Assembly (NCBI GenBank): GCA_903837815.1
Contig: CAILWD010000364.1
Coordinates: forward strand, 1 to 18,238
Source of the DNA: an uncultured Chloroflexota bacterium
GTDB lineage: Bacteria > Chloroflexota > Anaerolineae > Anaerolineales > Villigracilaceae
Reading direction: 5' to 3'
DNA length: 18,238 bases
Part shown: positions 1 to 6,662 of the stretch, piece after piece
Layout: every line of letters starts with the position of its first letter
How positions within the stretch are numbered: the first letter of the stretch is position 1
Made by a program: the position numbers and the translations under genes
Notes under the pieces: generated by a model
Databases searched by the model: none
What the model was told of the DNA's origin: nothing
What the model saw: the letters and a program-made list of their open reading frames with translations, nothing else

Positions 1-701
1 ATACGACGCGATGCGGAAGAAAAGATCACGGTCATACGACCAGCTTTCACGGGCAACGCGCCTGTGAATCCGAGCCAGATAAAGACGGCGACGATGGGGA
101 GCAGAAAACCTGCGGCGGCGGGGAGCAGAGTCAGGCTGGGGCGTTTGACCAGACTCAGGATGTCAGCGACCAGCATCGGGAGGAGTCCAATGGCGGCATG
201 GGGTTTGATCAAAGCTGATAGACCAAACAAAACTCCCAGCGTCAACCGATGGCTGGGAGTCATTTCATCCAAAAGAGAAATATAAACGGCAGGCGCGAGA
301 AAAATTAACAGAAGATATTCGCGCTGGAGCGACATGCTGGGTCCGCCTTGCAGATATTTGAGACCGAAGAGAAGGACGGCGGCGAGGGCGGGCGCTTTGC
401 CAAAACGTCTGAGCGCAAAGTAGGTGACGGTGAGAATCGCGGCGAGGATGAGCAGGTCGAGCAGTCGCAGGCGGAAGGCGTTGAAACCGCTCAGGGAGCC
501 AAGCGCAAAGTAGGCGAGAAAACTGCCTGGCATTTGAAAGTCGAAGAGGTCGCGGTAGGGCATTTGCCCGCTTTGCATGAGGAAGGCTTCGTAGAGCAGC
601 GGGGCTTCGTCGTGGGTGATCTGCCAGCGCGTGGAATAAACCGCCTGTGTGATGAGGTATGCGGCGAGCAGAATAAGCAGGACGTTGGTGAGGCGGCGCA
701 T
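1..701 (-). CDS. GT-C-like integral membrane glycosyltransferase, C-terminus cut off by window edge
   Basis: An open frame runs from ATG at 701 to the window edge without a stop, giving 233 residues of an incomplete protein. The N-terminus is a hydrophobic helix (MRRLTNVLLILLAAYLIT), followed by a loop with 'ITHDEAPLLYEAFLMQSGQ' and 'PYRDLFDFQMPG', then several more hydrophobic stretches. An acidic pair in the first external loop after helix 1, followed by a YRD-type motif, is typical of GT-C glycosyltransferases (GT39/PMT/ArnT-like), which transfer sugars from polyprenyl-phosphate donors outside the membrane; this is family knowledge, and donor and acceptor are unknown. It starts 5 bases after the stop of the upstream small gene, so the two are probably co-transcribed. 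The missing C-terminal half would be needed to assign the family firmly. Confidence 0.75.
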   Translation of the reverse strand, partial: MRRLTNVLLILLAAYLITQAVYSTRWQITHDEAPLLYEAFLMQSGQMPYRDLFDFQMPGSFLAYFALGSLSGFNAFRLRLLDLLILAAILTVTYFALRRFGKAPALAAVLLFGLKYLQGGPSMSLQREYLLLIFLAPAVYISLLDEMTPSHRLTLGVLFGLSALIKPHAAIGLLPMLVADILSLVKRPSLTLLPAAAGFLLPIVAVFIWLGFTGALPVKAGRMTVIFSSASRR

Positions 702-706
702 TTCAG

Positions 707-985
707 TTAAACGAACTCCCCGCCTGTAACGTGTCGTTCGAGCAGGTTGCGGCTGGCATTGAATTTCAACTCGACTTCGATGCGCTGGAAACAGCGGTTT
801 TCGCCGATGAGAATCTTGCGGGCATGGAAAACGTCGCCGTCTGCTTCGTATTCCGCGCTAAGGTCATTGCTCAAGTCCACCCGCCCGCTGATGACTTCTC
901 CGCAACGGCGGCATTTGACGGAGAAGGCGTAGTAGCGTTGTTCGGGTTTTGATGTTCCGCCGAAGAGTTTTTGGAGGAGGTTCAT
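707..985 (-). CDS. Small conserved protein with CxxC and a third Cys (zinc-ribbon-like), function unknown
   Basis: This 92-residue protein has CRRCGE at residues 25-30 and a third cysteine in 'GENRCFQRIE' at residue 65. It has no signal peptide or membrane segment and ends 'HVTGGEFV'. The cysteines suggest a metal-binding or redox site, but a fourth ligand is not obvious. I chose ATG at 985 over an in-frame start at 1018 because AAAGGA lies at a suitable distance upstream of it, and because the extra 11 residues fall in a heptamer-repeat region. It sits 49 bases after surE and 5 bases before the membrane glycosyltransferase, so it is probably the middle gene of a three-gene operon. I do not recognise a characterised homologue. 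Confidence 0.7.
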   Translation of the reverse strand: MNLLQKLFGGTSKPEQRYYAFSVKCRRCGEVISGRVDLSNDLSAEYEADGDVFHARKILIGENRCFQRIEVELKFNASRNLLERHVTGGEFV

Positions 986-998
986 GGGAAATCCTTTT

Positions 999-1026
999 GA
1001 CCGTTGACGGTAGACCACAGACCATC
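999..1026. repeat. Four-unit 7-bp tandem micro-repeat (GACCnnn)
   Basis: Four consecutive heptamers are visible: GACCGTT, GACGGTA, GACCACA and GACCATC. They lie between the surE stop and the start of the small Cys gene. The unit is degenerate except for the leading GAC and an exact 7-base phase. It resembles the short tandemly repeated repetitive sequences described in cyanobacteria; relation to them is inference. Confidence 0.6.
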
Positions 1027-1034
1027 GTCCGCCG

Positions 1035-1808
1035 CTAAAACTTCCACTTCTTCAAAATGTCCATCGCCTTGTAGTGGGTCAAATCCAGTTCCAGCGGGGT
1101 GATGGAGACATAACCAGCGCGGAGGGCGCCAAAGTCGGTGCCGGGTTCGTCCACGCCAGTGGGGGCTTCGCCGCCGATCCAGTAGTAGGGTTTGCCGCGC
1201 GGGTCCACCCGCTCGTCGAGCGCGTCACGGTAGACGCGGAGTCCCTGACGGGTGATCATATATCCCTTGATTTGTTTTTCCTTGAGATACGGCACGTTGA
1301 GGTTGATGACCACGCCTTCGGGCAATCCGTCCTTGATGATTCTTTTGGCAACCTTCCGCGCCACAATTGCGGCGGTGGAATAATCCAACCCGCCCTTGTG
1401 ACCTTCGGGAGAATCAAGCGAGACGGCGATGCCTTTCACGCCCGCAATCACGGCTTCCATTGCGGCGGTGACCGTGCCTGAGTAGGTCACGTCATGCCCG
1501 ACGTTGGCGTTGGGATTGATGCCCGAAACGACCAGATCGATCTTCCCTTCGATCAGACCAAGCAAGGGGAGGGCAACACAATCCGAGGGCGCGCCGTCAG
1601 ACATGAACGCGGGAGTACCATCTGCGAGCAGGGTTTCGCGCACGCGCAAGGGACGTTCCATCGTTTTGACATGTCCCGAAGCGGACCAGTTTTTATCGGG
1701 CGCAAAGACGGTCACTTTGCCGAGTTTGCGCATTTCCTGCGCGAGAGCCAGAAGTCCGGGCGCTTGTACGCCGTCATCGTTGGTGACTAATATGTGCATG
1801 GGTTTCAT
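1035..1808 (-). CDS. surE: 5'/3'-nucleotidase SurE
   Basis: SurE removes phosphate from nucleoside 5'- and 3'-monophosphates with a divalent metal, in the cytoplasm. The 257-residue length fits the family. The metal-binding motif TNDDG is at residues 9-13, 'NWSASGH' follows at about residue 40, and the signature SGINPNANVGHD plus 'YSGTVTAAMEA' lies at about 95-118; the C-terminal 'GYVSITPLELDLTH' is also typical. I chose ATG at 1808, which has GGAAA upstream; ATG at 1799 (MHILVTNDDG) is also possible but has no ribosome site. The open frame extends further upstream to 2045 only as an overlap with the divergent flavoprotein gene. It is probably the first gene of a surE / small Cys protein / membrane glycosyltransferase operon. 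Confidence 0.95.
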   Translation of the reverse strand: MKPMHILVTNDDGVQAPGLLALAQEMRKLGKVTVFAPDKNWSASGHVKTMERPLRVRETLLADGTPAFMSDGAPSDCVALPLLGLIEGKIDLVVSGINPNANVGHDVTYSGTVTAAMEAVIAGVKGIAVSLDSPEGHKGGLDYSTAAIVARKVAKRIIKDGLPEGVVINLNVPYLKEKQIKGYMITRQGLRVYRDALDERVDPRGKPYYWIGGEAPTGVDEPGTDFGALRAGYVSITPLELDLTHYKAMDILKKWKF

Positions 1809-1810
1809 CA

Positions 1811-1852
1811 GATTTCCGATTTTGGATTTTGGATTGAAGATTGACGATTGGA
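1811..1852. repeat. Six-unit 7-bp tandem micro-repeat (GATTnnn) in the divergent promoter region
   Basis: Six heptamers lie in exact phase: GATTTCC, GATTTTG, GATTTTG, GATTGAA, GATTGAC and GATTGGA. They fill almost all of the space between the surE start and the flavoprotein promoter region, and the surE ribosome site (GGAAA on the minus strand) lies within the first units. Confidence 0.7.
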
Positions 1853-1859
1853 TTATAAC
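1852..1859. promoter_or_regulatory. Shared divergent -10 element for surE and the flavoprotein gene
   Basis: The sequence ATTATAAC reads as TATAAT on the minus strand (1852-1857, towards surE) and TATAAC on the plus strand (1854-1859, towards the flavoprotein). No convincing -35 hexamer is seen at 16-18 bases on either side. The plus-strand element is only 13 bases from the ATG at 1873, which would give a very short or absent leader. Confidence 0.35.
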
Positions 1860-1872
1860 GCGATACGGTAAA

Positions 1873-3111
1873 ATGCTTTCCATGCCAAACCAAAATTGGG
1901 ATGTGGTCATCGTCGGGGGCGGACCTGCGGGCTTCTTCGCGGCAATTCGCTGCGCCGAGTTGAATCCGAACCTGCGGGTGTTGATTCTCGAACGGTCAAA
2001 CCAGACGCTTGCCAAGATTCTCGTCTCAGGCGGCGGGCGCTGCAATGTGACTCACGCCTGCTTCGAGCCTGCCCAACTGGTGAATTTTTATCCGCGCGGC
2101 GGGATGGCGTTGCGCGGGGCATTTAGCCGCTTCCAACCTGTGGACACGGTCAAGTGGTTCGAAACGCGCAGCGTGAAGTTGAAGACCGAAGCCGACGGGC
2201 GCATGTTCCCCGTCACCGATTCGTCCGAGACGATTGCAAATTGTCTGCGCGAGGCGGCAAAACTTGCGGGCGTGACGGTGCAAACGGGCGCGTCTCTGCT
2301 GCGGGTGGAGAAAAGCCCGATGGCTGGATTCAGGCTGGGGGTGGGCAAAGAGGGGACGGAGACAACGCTCGAAGCGGGGAAAATCCTCGTTGCTACGGGG
2401 AGCAATCCCAAAGTTTGGGCAATTCTCCAAGCGCTTGGGCATTCCATCGCGGAGCCTGTACCTTCATTATTTACGTTCAACATCAAAGACAAGCGGCTCG
2501 ACGGGCTGGCGGGTGTTTCACTGGACGATGTCACGTTGAAAGTGGAAGGGCTGACCCAACGCGGGGCGCTGCTGGTCACCCACTGGGGATTGAGCGGACC
2601 CGCCGTGCTGAAACTCTCTGCCTGGGGTGCGCGGATTCTGTTTGAGAAAAAATACCGCGCTTCGCTCGCTGTCAATTGGCTCGGCGACCATCGGCTTGAG
2701 TCTGCGCTGGAGGTTTTACAACGCAACAAAGACTGGCGCGAAAACACGCGTAAGAAAGTTGCCGCTCACCCCGCCTTTTCACAAGTTCCGCTGCGGTTGT
2801 GGAAACAGTTGACGCAGTTCATTGGCGAGAAAAACTGGGCAGACATCTCGAAAGCCGAATTGCGAACCCTTGCCGAAGAGTTGACGGCAGGACAGTTTGA
2901 GATTTCAGGAAAGGGACAATTCAAGGAAGAGTTCGTCACTTGTGGCGGTGTGCAATTGGGCGAAGTGGATTTCAAAACCATGCAAAGCCGCGTCGTACCA
3001 GGCTTGTTCTTCGCAGGTGAAGCGCTGGACATCGACGGCGTGACAGGCGGATTTAACTTCCAATCCGCGTGGACAACGGGCTGGCTGGCGGGAAGCGCCA
3101 TATCGTCCTGA
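1873..3111 (+). CDS. NAD(P)/FAD-dependent oxidoreductase, BaiN/HI0933 (RdsA) family
   Basis: This is a 412-residue flavoprotein, the usual length for the family. An N-terminal Rossmann FAD motif, VVIVGGGPAGFFAA, is at residues 11-24. The family signature LVSGGGRCNVTH is at about 50-61, and the C-terminal FAD motif 'GVTGGFNFQSAWTTGWLAG' is at about 388-406, preceded by 'FFAGEALDIDG'. Family members are soluble flavoenzymes; the biological substrate is usually unknown, and the 'aminoacetone oxidase' and bile-acid labels seen for relatives should not be transferred. ATG at 1873 was chosen, with 1882 as an alternative; neither has a strong ribosome site, consistent with a nearly leaderless mRNA from the TATAAC at 1854. 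The frame stays open upstream to 1504, but that part is antisense to surE. Divergent from surE; downstream genes have their own promoter. Confidence 0.92.
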   Translation: MLSMPNQNWDVVIVGGGPAGFFAAIRCAELNPNLRVLILERSNQTLAKILVSGGGRCNVTHACFEPAQLVNFYPRGGMALRGAFSRFQPVDTVKWFETRSVKLKTEADGRMFPVTDSSETIANCLREAAKLAGVTVQTGASLLRVEKSPMAGFRLGVGKEGTETTLEAGKILVATGSNPKVWAILQALGHSIAEPVPSLFTFNIKDKRLDGLAGVSLDDVTLKVEGLTQRGALLVTHWGLSGPAVLKLSAWGARILFEKKYRASLAVNWLGDHRLESALEVLQRNKDWRENTRKKVAAHPAFSQVPLRLWKQLTQFIGEKNWADISKAELRTLAEELTAGQFEISGKGQFKEEFVTCGGVQLGEVDFKTMQSRVVPGLFFAGEALDIDGVTGGFNFQSAWTTGWLAGSAISS

Positions 3112-3130
3112 GCGAAATGAAATTTTTACA

Positions 3131-3159
3131 TTGACCCGCCGCGCGTCCTCCCGTAAAAT
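3131..3159 (+). promoter_or_regulatory. Promoter of the corrinoid methyl-transfer cluster
   Basis: TTGACC at 3131-3136 and TAAAAT at 3154-3159 are separated by exactly 17 bases, five of six matches to each sigma-70-type consensus box. Transcription would start near 3166, about 20 bases before the ATG at 3188, leaving room for the GAGAGG ribosome site. Confidence 0.6.
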
Positions 3160-3187
3160 CGCCCCACTAAATTTTGAGAGGTAATTC

Positions 3188-3478
3188 ATGACCAAATATC
3201 GCATCTTTTATTGGAAACATATCCCCTCCTCCATCGTCGTGCAAGGCGACGGGAAGACGGTCAAGAAACAATTGTCACAGCGGATTCAAAACGCGATAGA
3301 CGCCTACGCCATGGCAACGGGTCTGGCGGGGACAGATGATTACGCCGCCCAATACAAACGCGGCGATTGGATCGAGCGCGACGGCGAACCCGAAACAGTC
3401 GCCGATGCCGTGCTTGCCGAACTGGAAATTGAGTTTGCGAAGATCGAAATTCCACGTCGGGAAACAAAAACAAATTAA
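3188..3478 (+). CDS. Small 'virulence factor' domain (PF13769-like) protein
   Basis: This 96-residue soluble protein starts MTKYRIFYWKHIPSSIVVQ and has 'GLAGTDDYAAQYKRGDW' in the middle and a charged acidic C-terminus (VLAELEIEFAKIEIP). The pattern (YW-x-IP near the N-terminus, AxAxGLAGTD, then a W/R-rich turn) matches what I remember of the family labelled 'virulence factor' in Pfam. Despite the name, members commonly sit beside corrinoid-dependent methyltransferase and ASKHA reactivator genes, as here; that association is from memory. GAGAGG with about 7 bases spacing precedes the ATG. It is first in the cluster, with a 72-base gap before the reactivator filled by an inverted repeat. Biochemical role is unknown; an accessory role in corrinoid methyl transfer is inferred only from context. 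Confidence 0.72.
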   Translation: MTKYRIFYWKHIPSSIVVQGDGKTVKKQLSQRIQNAIDAYAMATGLAGTDDYAAQYKRGDWIERDGEPETVADAVLAELEIEFAKIEIPRRETKTN

Positions 3479-3542
3479 CCGCAAAGAGCGCGAAATACGC
3501 AAAGCAAAAATGAATCTTCGCGACCTTTGCGTGCTTCGCGGT
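3478..3542. repeat. Inverted element built of 9-bp units (NNCGCRAAG)
   Basis: The left arm has three 9-base units: ACCGCAAAG, AGCGCGAAA and TACGCAAAG. Read on the opposite strand, the right arm gives ACCGCGAAG, CACGCAAAG and GTCGCGAAG. The arms can fold into an imperfect long hairpin with an AT-rich loop. The element fills the gap between the two coding regions, overlaps the TAA of the upstream gene, and ends where the AAGGA ribosome site of the reactivator begins. Confidence 0.7.
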
Positions 3543-3550
3543 AAGGAAAC

Positions 3551-5671
3551 ATGACAAACAAACACAACATTATCTTACAACCCTCTGGTCGGCGCGGACA
3601 GGTGGAAGAAGACAAGTCCGTCCGTTTTGCCGCACGTGACCTGGGTGTCGATATCGAATCCATCTGTGCCGAAAACGGAACCTGCGGCAAGTGCATCATT
3701 CTCGTTGAAGAAGGTCGCTTCGAGAAATACAACATCGATTCGAAGCGCGAGAACCTGACCCCTGTCACAGCCGTCGAAGCTGATTACTTCAAGCGCCGCC
3801 CCAATCTGCTAAAAAGCAAAGGCTGGGAGGTCGGTCAAGTGCGGCTTTCCTGTCAATGCAGAGTGCGCGGCGACGTGCTGATCAACGTCCCCGAAGAAAG
3901 CCGCGGCAACAAGCAGATTGTCCGCAAATCTGCCACCCAGCGCGAGATCGAGATCAAGCCGTCGATTCGCAAGTATCTGGTGATGATGACTCCGCCCAAT
4001 CTGGAGCGCCCAATTGCAGATTGGGAACGTCTCGCCAAAGGCTTGGAAACTTCGATGGGGCTTGTCCGCGCTGGCGAGGAGAATCTTCCGCGCTGGTCAG
4101 ACTTCACGATTGATTATGCCTGCCTGCGGACTCTCTCCTCCACCGTGCGCGAGGCGAAGTGGGAGGTGACGGTTTCCGTCTGGCAAGATAAGGAAGTCGT
4201 CCAAGTCCAACCTGGTTATCACGAAGACAGTTACGGCGCGGCGGTGGACATCGGCTCGACGACGGTCGCCCTCTACCTCTGCAACTTGCGGACGGGTGAA
4301 ATTCTCGCGGCGGAATCCGAGATGAATCCGCAGATCGTGTACGGCGAGGATGTGATGTCGCGCATTCAGTACACCATCGAGAATCCAGATGGGCTGGAGA
4401 AACTGCACAAAGCCATCATCGGTACGTTGAATAAGTTGTTGAAGCAGGCGGTGAAGGCGGCGAACAAACGAGTCAGTGAGTCGGGCGAGTCAGCGAGTCA
4501 GGAAGTTGACGAGTTGACGAGTGAACGAGTGAACGAGTCGGCGAGTCAGCAAATCAAGATGGAAGATGTTTTGGAGATGGTTTTGGTCGGCAATTCGACC
4601 ATGCACCACCTCTTGCTGAATCTTTACCCGAAGGATTTGGGGCTTGCGCCGTTTGTGCCGACGATTCACAAGTCGGTGGATGTGAAGGCGCGCGAGTTGG
4701 GCTTGCACATCAACCCTTCGGCAAACATCCATGTTTTGCCGACCATCGCTTCCTTCGTCGGCGCGGATACCAGCGCCATGCTCGTCGCGGAAGAACCTCA
4801 CAAGCAGGATGAAAATTGGCTGTTGATCGACATCGGCACGAACGCCGAACTGGTGCTTGGCAACCGCCACCGCCTGCTCTGCACCTCCACGCCGACGGGA
4901 CCCGCCCTCGAAGGCGCACACGTCGAGTACGGAATGCGCGCCGCGCCTGGCGCGATGGAACGTATCGAGATTGATGAGAAGACTCTGGAGCCGCGCTACA
5001 AAGTCATCGGCGTGGAAGGCTGGCATAACGACCACGAACGCTTCCGCGGACACGTCAAAGGAATTTGCGGTTCCGCCATCATCGACGGCGTGGCGGAGTT
5101 GTTCCGCGCTGGCATTGTCGATTCTCGCGGCAAATTCAAGACCAAGCTGGAATCCAACCGCCTGCGGCAGGGACCGAACGGCTGGGAGTACGTCATCGCC
5201 TGGGCAGACGAAACCAGCATCGGGCGCGATATCCCGATGACCCAGCAGGATGTGCGCCAGATTCAACTGGCAAAGGCGGCGCTCTTCGTCGCCGCACGGA
5301 CTTTGCTCAAACGCGCCAACCTGCAATCTCCTGATAAAATCATCCTCGCGGGCGGCTTCGGCAGTTATATCGATAAGGAAAAAGCCATGCTCATCGGCAT
5401 GATTCCCGACTGCGAGTTGGACAAGGTGTACGCAGTCGGCAACGCGGCTGGCGACGGGGCGCGCATTGCCCTGCTGAATTTGGAGAAGCGCAACGAGATC
5501 GATTCCGTCGCCCGCAAGGTGGAACGCTTTGAACTGCCCACCGACCCTGAATTCCAAAACCAGTTCATGCTGGCGACGAGTTTTCCGCACATGAGCGAAG
5601 CCTTTGAACATATTGCGCATTTGATCCCAAATCGGGAAAAGGACCCGATGGCAAAGAAATTTGTAAAATAG
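3551..5671 (+). CDS. Corrinoid activation protein ([2Fe-2S] ferredoxin domain plus ASKHA ATPase, RamA/RACo type)
   Basis: Proteins of this type use ATP and a low-potential electron to return inactive cob(II)amide in corrinoid methyl carriers to Co(I). In 706 residues I see an N-terminal [2Fe-2S] domain with Cys39-x5-Cys45-x2-Cys48 and a distant Cys101, a linker/middle domain, and a C-terminal ASKHA-fold (DUF4445) domain. The latter has AAVDIGSTTVALYL at about 229, VLVGNSTMHHLL at about 344, LLIDIGTNAELVLG at about 424 and IILAGGFGSYID at about 596. The ATG at 3551 follows AAGGA at close spacing. A hydrophilic insertion at about residues 307-334, rich in Ser and Glu, is encoded by an octanucleotide array and sits just before the VLVGNST strand. 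Its neighbours, a small accessory protein and methyltransferases, fit a reactivation role. The client corrinoid protein is not in this window. Confidence 0.93.
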   Translation: MTNKHNIILQPSGRRGQVEEDKSVRFAARDLGVDIESICAENGTCGKCIILVEEGRFEKYNIDSKRENLTPVTAVEADYFKRRPNLLKSKGWEVGQVRLSCQCRVRGDVLINVPEESRGNKQIVRKSATQREIEIKPSIRKYLVMMTPPNLERPIADWERLAKGLETSMGLVRAGEENLPRWSDFTIDYACLRTLSSTVREAKWEVTVSVWQDKEVVQVQPGYHEDSYGAAVDIGSTTVALYLCNLRTGEILAAESEMNPQIVYGEDVMSRIQYTIENPDGLEKLHKAIIGTLNKLLKQAVKAANKRVSESGESASQEVDELTSERVNESASQQIKMEDVLEMVLVGNSTMHHLLLNLYPKDLGLAPFVPTIHKSVDVKARELGLHINPSANIHVLPTIASFVGADTSAMLVAEEPHKQDENWLLIDIGTNAELVLGNRHRLLCTSTPTGPALEGAHVEYGMRAAPGAMERIEIDEKTLEPRYKVIGVEGWHNDHERFRGHVKGICGSAIIDGVAELFRAGIVDSRGKFKTKLESNRLRQGPNGWEYVIAWADETSIGRDIPMTQQDVRQIQLAKAALFVAARTLLKRANLQSPDKIILAGGFGSYIDKEKAMLIGMIPDCELDKVYAVGNAAGDGARIALLNLEKRNEIDSVARKVERFELPTDPEFQNQFMLATSFPHMSEAFEHIAHLIPNREKDPMAKKFVK
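4471..4551 (+). repeat. Ten-unit 8-bp tandem array inside the corrinoid reactivator gene
   Basis: AGT recurs at 4471, 4479, 4488, 4496, 4504, 4512, 4520, 4528, 4536 and 4544: steps of 8 with a single step of 9. Units include AGTCAGCG, AGTTGACG (twice in a row) and AGTGAACG (twice in a row). The array keeps the reading frame open and encodes a Ser/Glu-rich loop (VSESGESASQEVDELT and following residues). Confidence 0.85.
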
Positions 5672-5675
5672 CACA

Positions 5676-5738
5676 ACCACAAAGGATACGAAGTGTCACA
5701 AAGAAAAACCTTCGTGTCCCCTTGTGACACTTTGTGGT
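5676..5738. repeat. Second inverted element of 9-10-bp units (ACCACAAAG type)
   Basis: The left arm reads ACCACAAAG, GATACGAAG, TGTCACAAAG. The right arm, read on the minus strand, gives ACCACAAAG, TGTCACAAG, GGGACACGAAG. The shared unit NNC(A/G)C(A/G)AAG and the inverted layout match the element at 3478-3542. It occupies the gap between the reactivator stop and the ribosome site of the homocysteine methyltransferase. Confidence 0.7.
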
Positions 5739-5756
5739 GATAAAAAGGAGAGCAGG

Positions 5757-6644
5757 ATGAATAAATTCTTGGAAAGACTCAACGCGGGTGAAATTTTGGT
5801 TTCGGATGGGGCGACTGGCTCCAACCTGCAAAAGATGGGGTTGAAGGCGGGGCAGGCTCCCGAAGACCTGATTATTGACAACCCCGAAGTTTTGATGGAA
5901 CTCGAAGGGATGTTCGTCAGGGCGGGTTCGGACATCGTCCTGACCTGCACCTTCGGCGGGACGCGCATGAGAATGAAGGATTCCAAATATCAAGATCGCG
6001 CGCCTGAATTGAACATCCGCGCTGTGGAACTTGTCCGCAAGGCGGCTGCGGCGGCGGGACGACCCGAAGTGCTGGTCGGCGGCTCGATGGGACCCGTTGG
6101 CGGGTTGATCAAGCCCTACGGTCCGCTCGAAGCGGAGGAAGTCAAGGCAACGTTTGCAGAGCAGGCAAAAGCCCTCGCCGAAGGCGGAGCCAATCTGCTG
6201 GTCATCGAAACCATGTTCGCCTTTGAAGAGACCACCGCTGCATTCGAAGGCGCTCGTTCCGTCACAGACTTGCCCATCGTCGTTTCATTCAGTTACGACC
6301 GTGGTATGCGCTCGATGATGGGCGTCAAGCCAAAGGACGTGATGAAGCGCTACACCGAAATGGGCGCAACAGTTGTCGGCGCGAACTGCGGAACCACGCT
6401 GGAGAACATGGAATCCATCGTCACCGAATACGGCAAGACCGTGCCAAACTTCCCGATCTGGGCGAAACCCAACGCGGGAGTCCCGCACATGGATATTCAG
6501 ACCGAACAAGCCGTTTACGACATGACTCCCGACGACATGGCAAATTTTGCAAAGAAGTATGTCGCCCTCGGCGCGAAGATTGTCGGCGGCTGCTGTGGTT
6601 CGACGCCTGAACACATCGCGGCAATTGCGAAAGCGGTCAAGTAA
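5757..6644 (+). CDS. Stand-alone homocysteine S-methyltransferase
   Basis: This family moves a methyl group to homocysteine (or another thiol) on a Zn-activated barrel; here it could form methionine from a methylated corrinoid protein. The 295 residues cover only the barrel: 'VSDGATGSNLQKMGL' near the N-terminus, VGGSMGPVGG at about 105, and the zinc cysteines in GANCG (Cys211) and GGCCGSTPEH (Cys279, Cys280). There is no pterin-binding, cobalamin-binding or reactivation domain, unlike full-length MetH, so it matches the first module of a split MetH. The start ATG at 5757 has AAGGAG about 7 bases upstream; an upstream in-frame GTG at 5724 lies in the inverted repeat and is less likely. It sits between the corrinoid reactivator and a UroD-fold methyltransferase. 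A betaine or S-methylmethionine donor cannot be excluded. Confidence 0.88.
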   Translation: MNKFLERLNAGEILVSDGATGSNLQKMGLKAGQAPEDLIIDNPEVLMELEGMFVRAGSDIVLTCTFGGTRMRMKDSKYQDRAPELNIRAVELVRKAAAAAGRPEVLVGGSMGPVGGLIKPYGPLEAEEVKATFAEQAKALAEGGANLLVIETMFAFEETTAAFEGARSVTDLPIVVSFSYDRGMRSMMGVKPKDVMKRYTEMGATVVGANCGTTLENMESIVTEYGKTVPNFPIWAKPNAGVPHMDIQTEQAVYDMTPDDMANFAKKYVALGAKIVGGCCGSTPEHIAAIAKAVK

Positions 6645-6662
6645 TTGGTAAATAGGTGTCTT

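Noticed and set aside
1504..1872. Long N-terminal extension of the flavoprotein frame
   Set aside because: It lies antisense to surE and shows no flavoprotein features; the Rossmann motif begins right after the ATG at 1873.
3478..3542. Reading the 9-bp inverted element as a CRISPR or transposon end
   Set aside because: Units are only 9 bases, without spacers of constant size, target duplication or transposase; it fits a micro-repeat palindrome instead.
4490..5680. 396-aa open frame antisense to the corrinoid reactivator
   Set aside because: It mirrors codon bias of the real gene on the plus strand, which has clear domains; no motif or ribosome site supports it.
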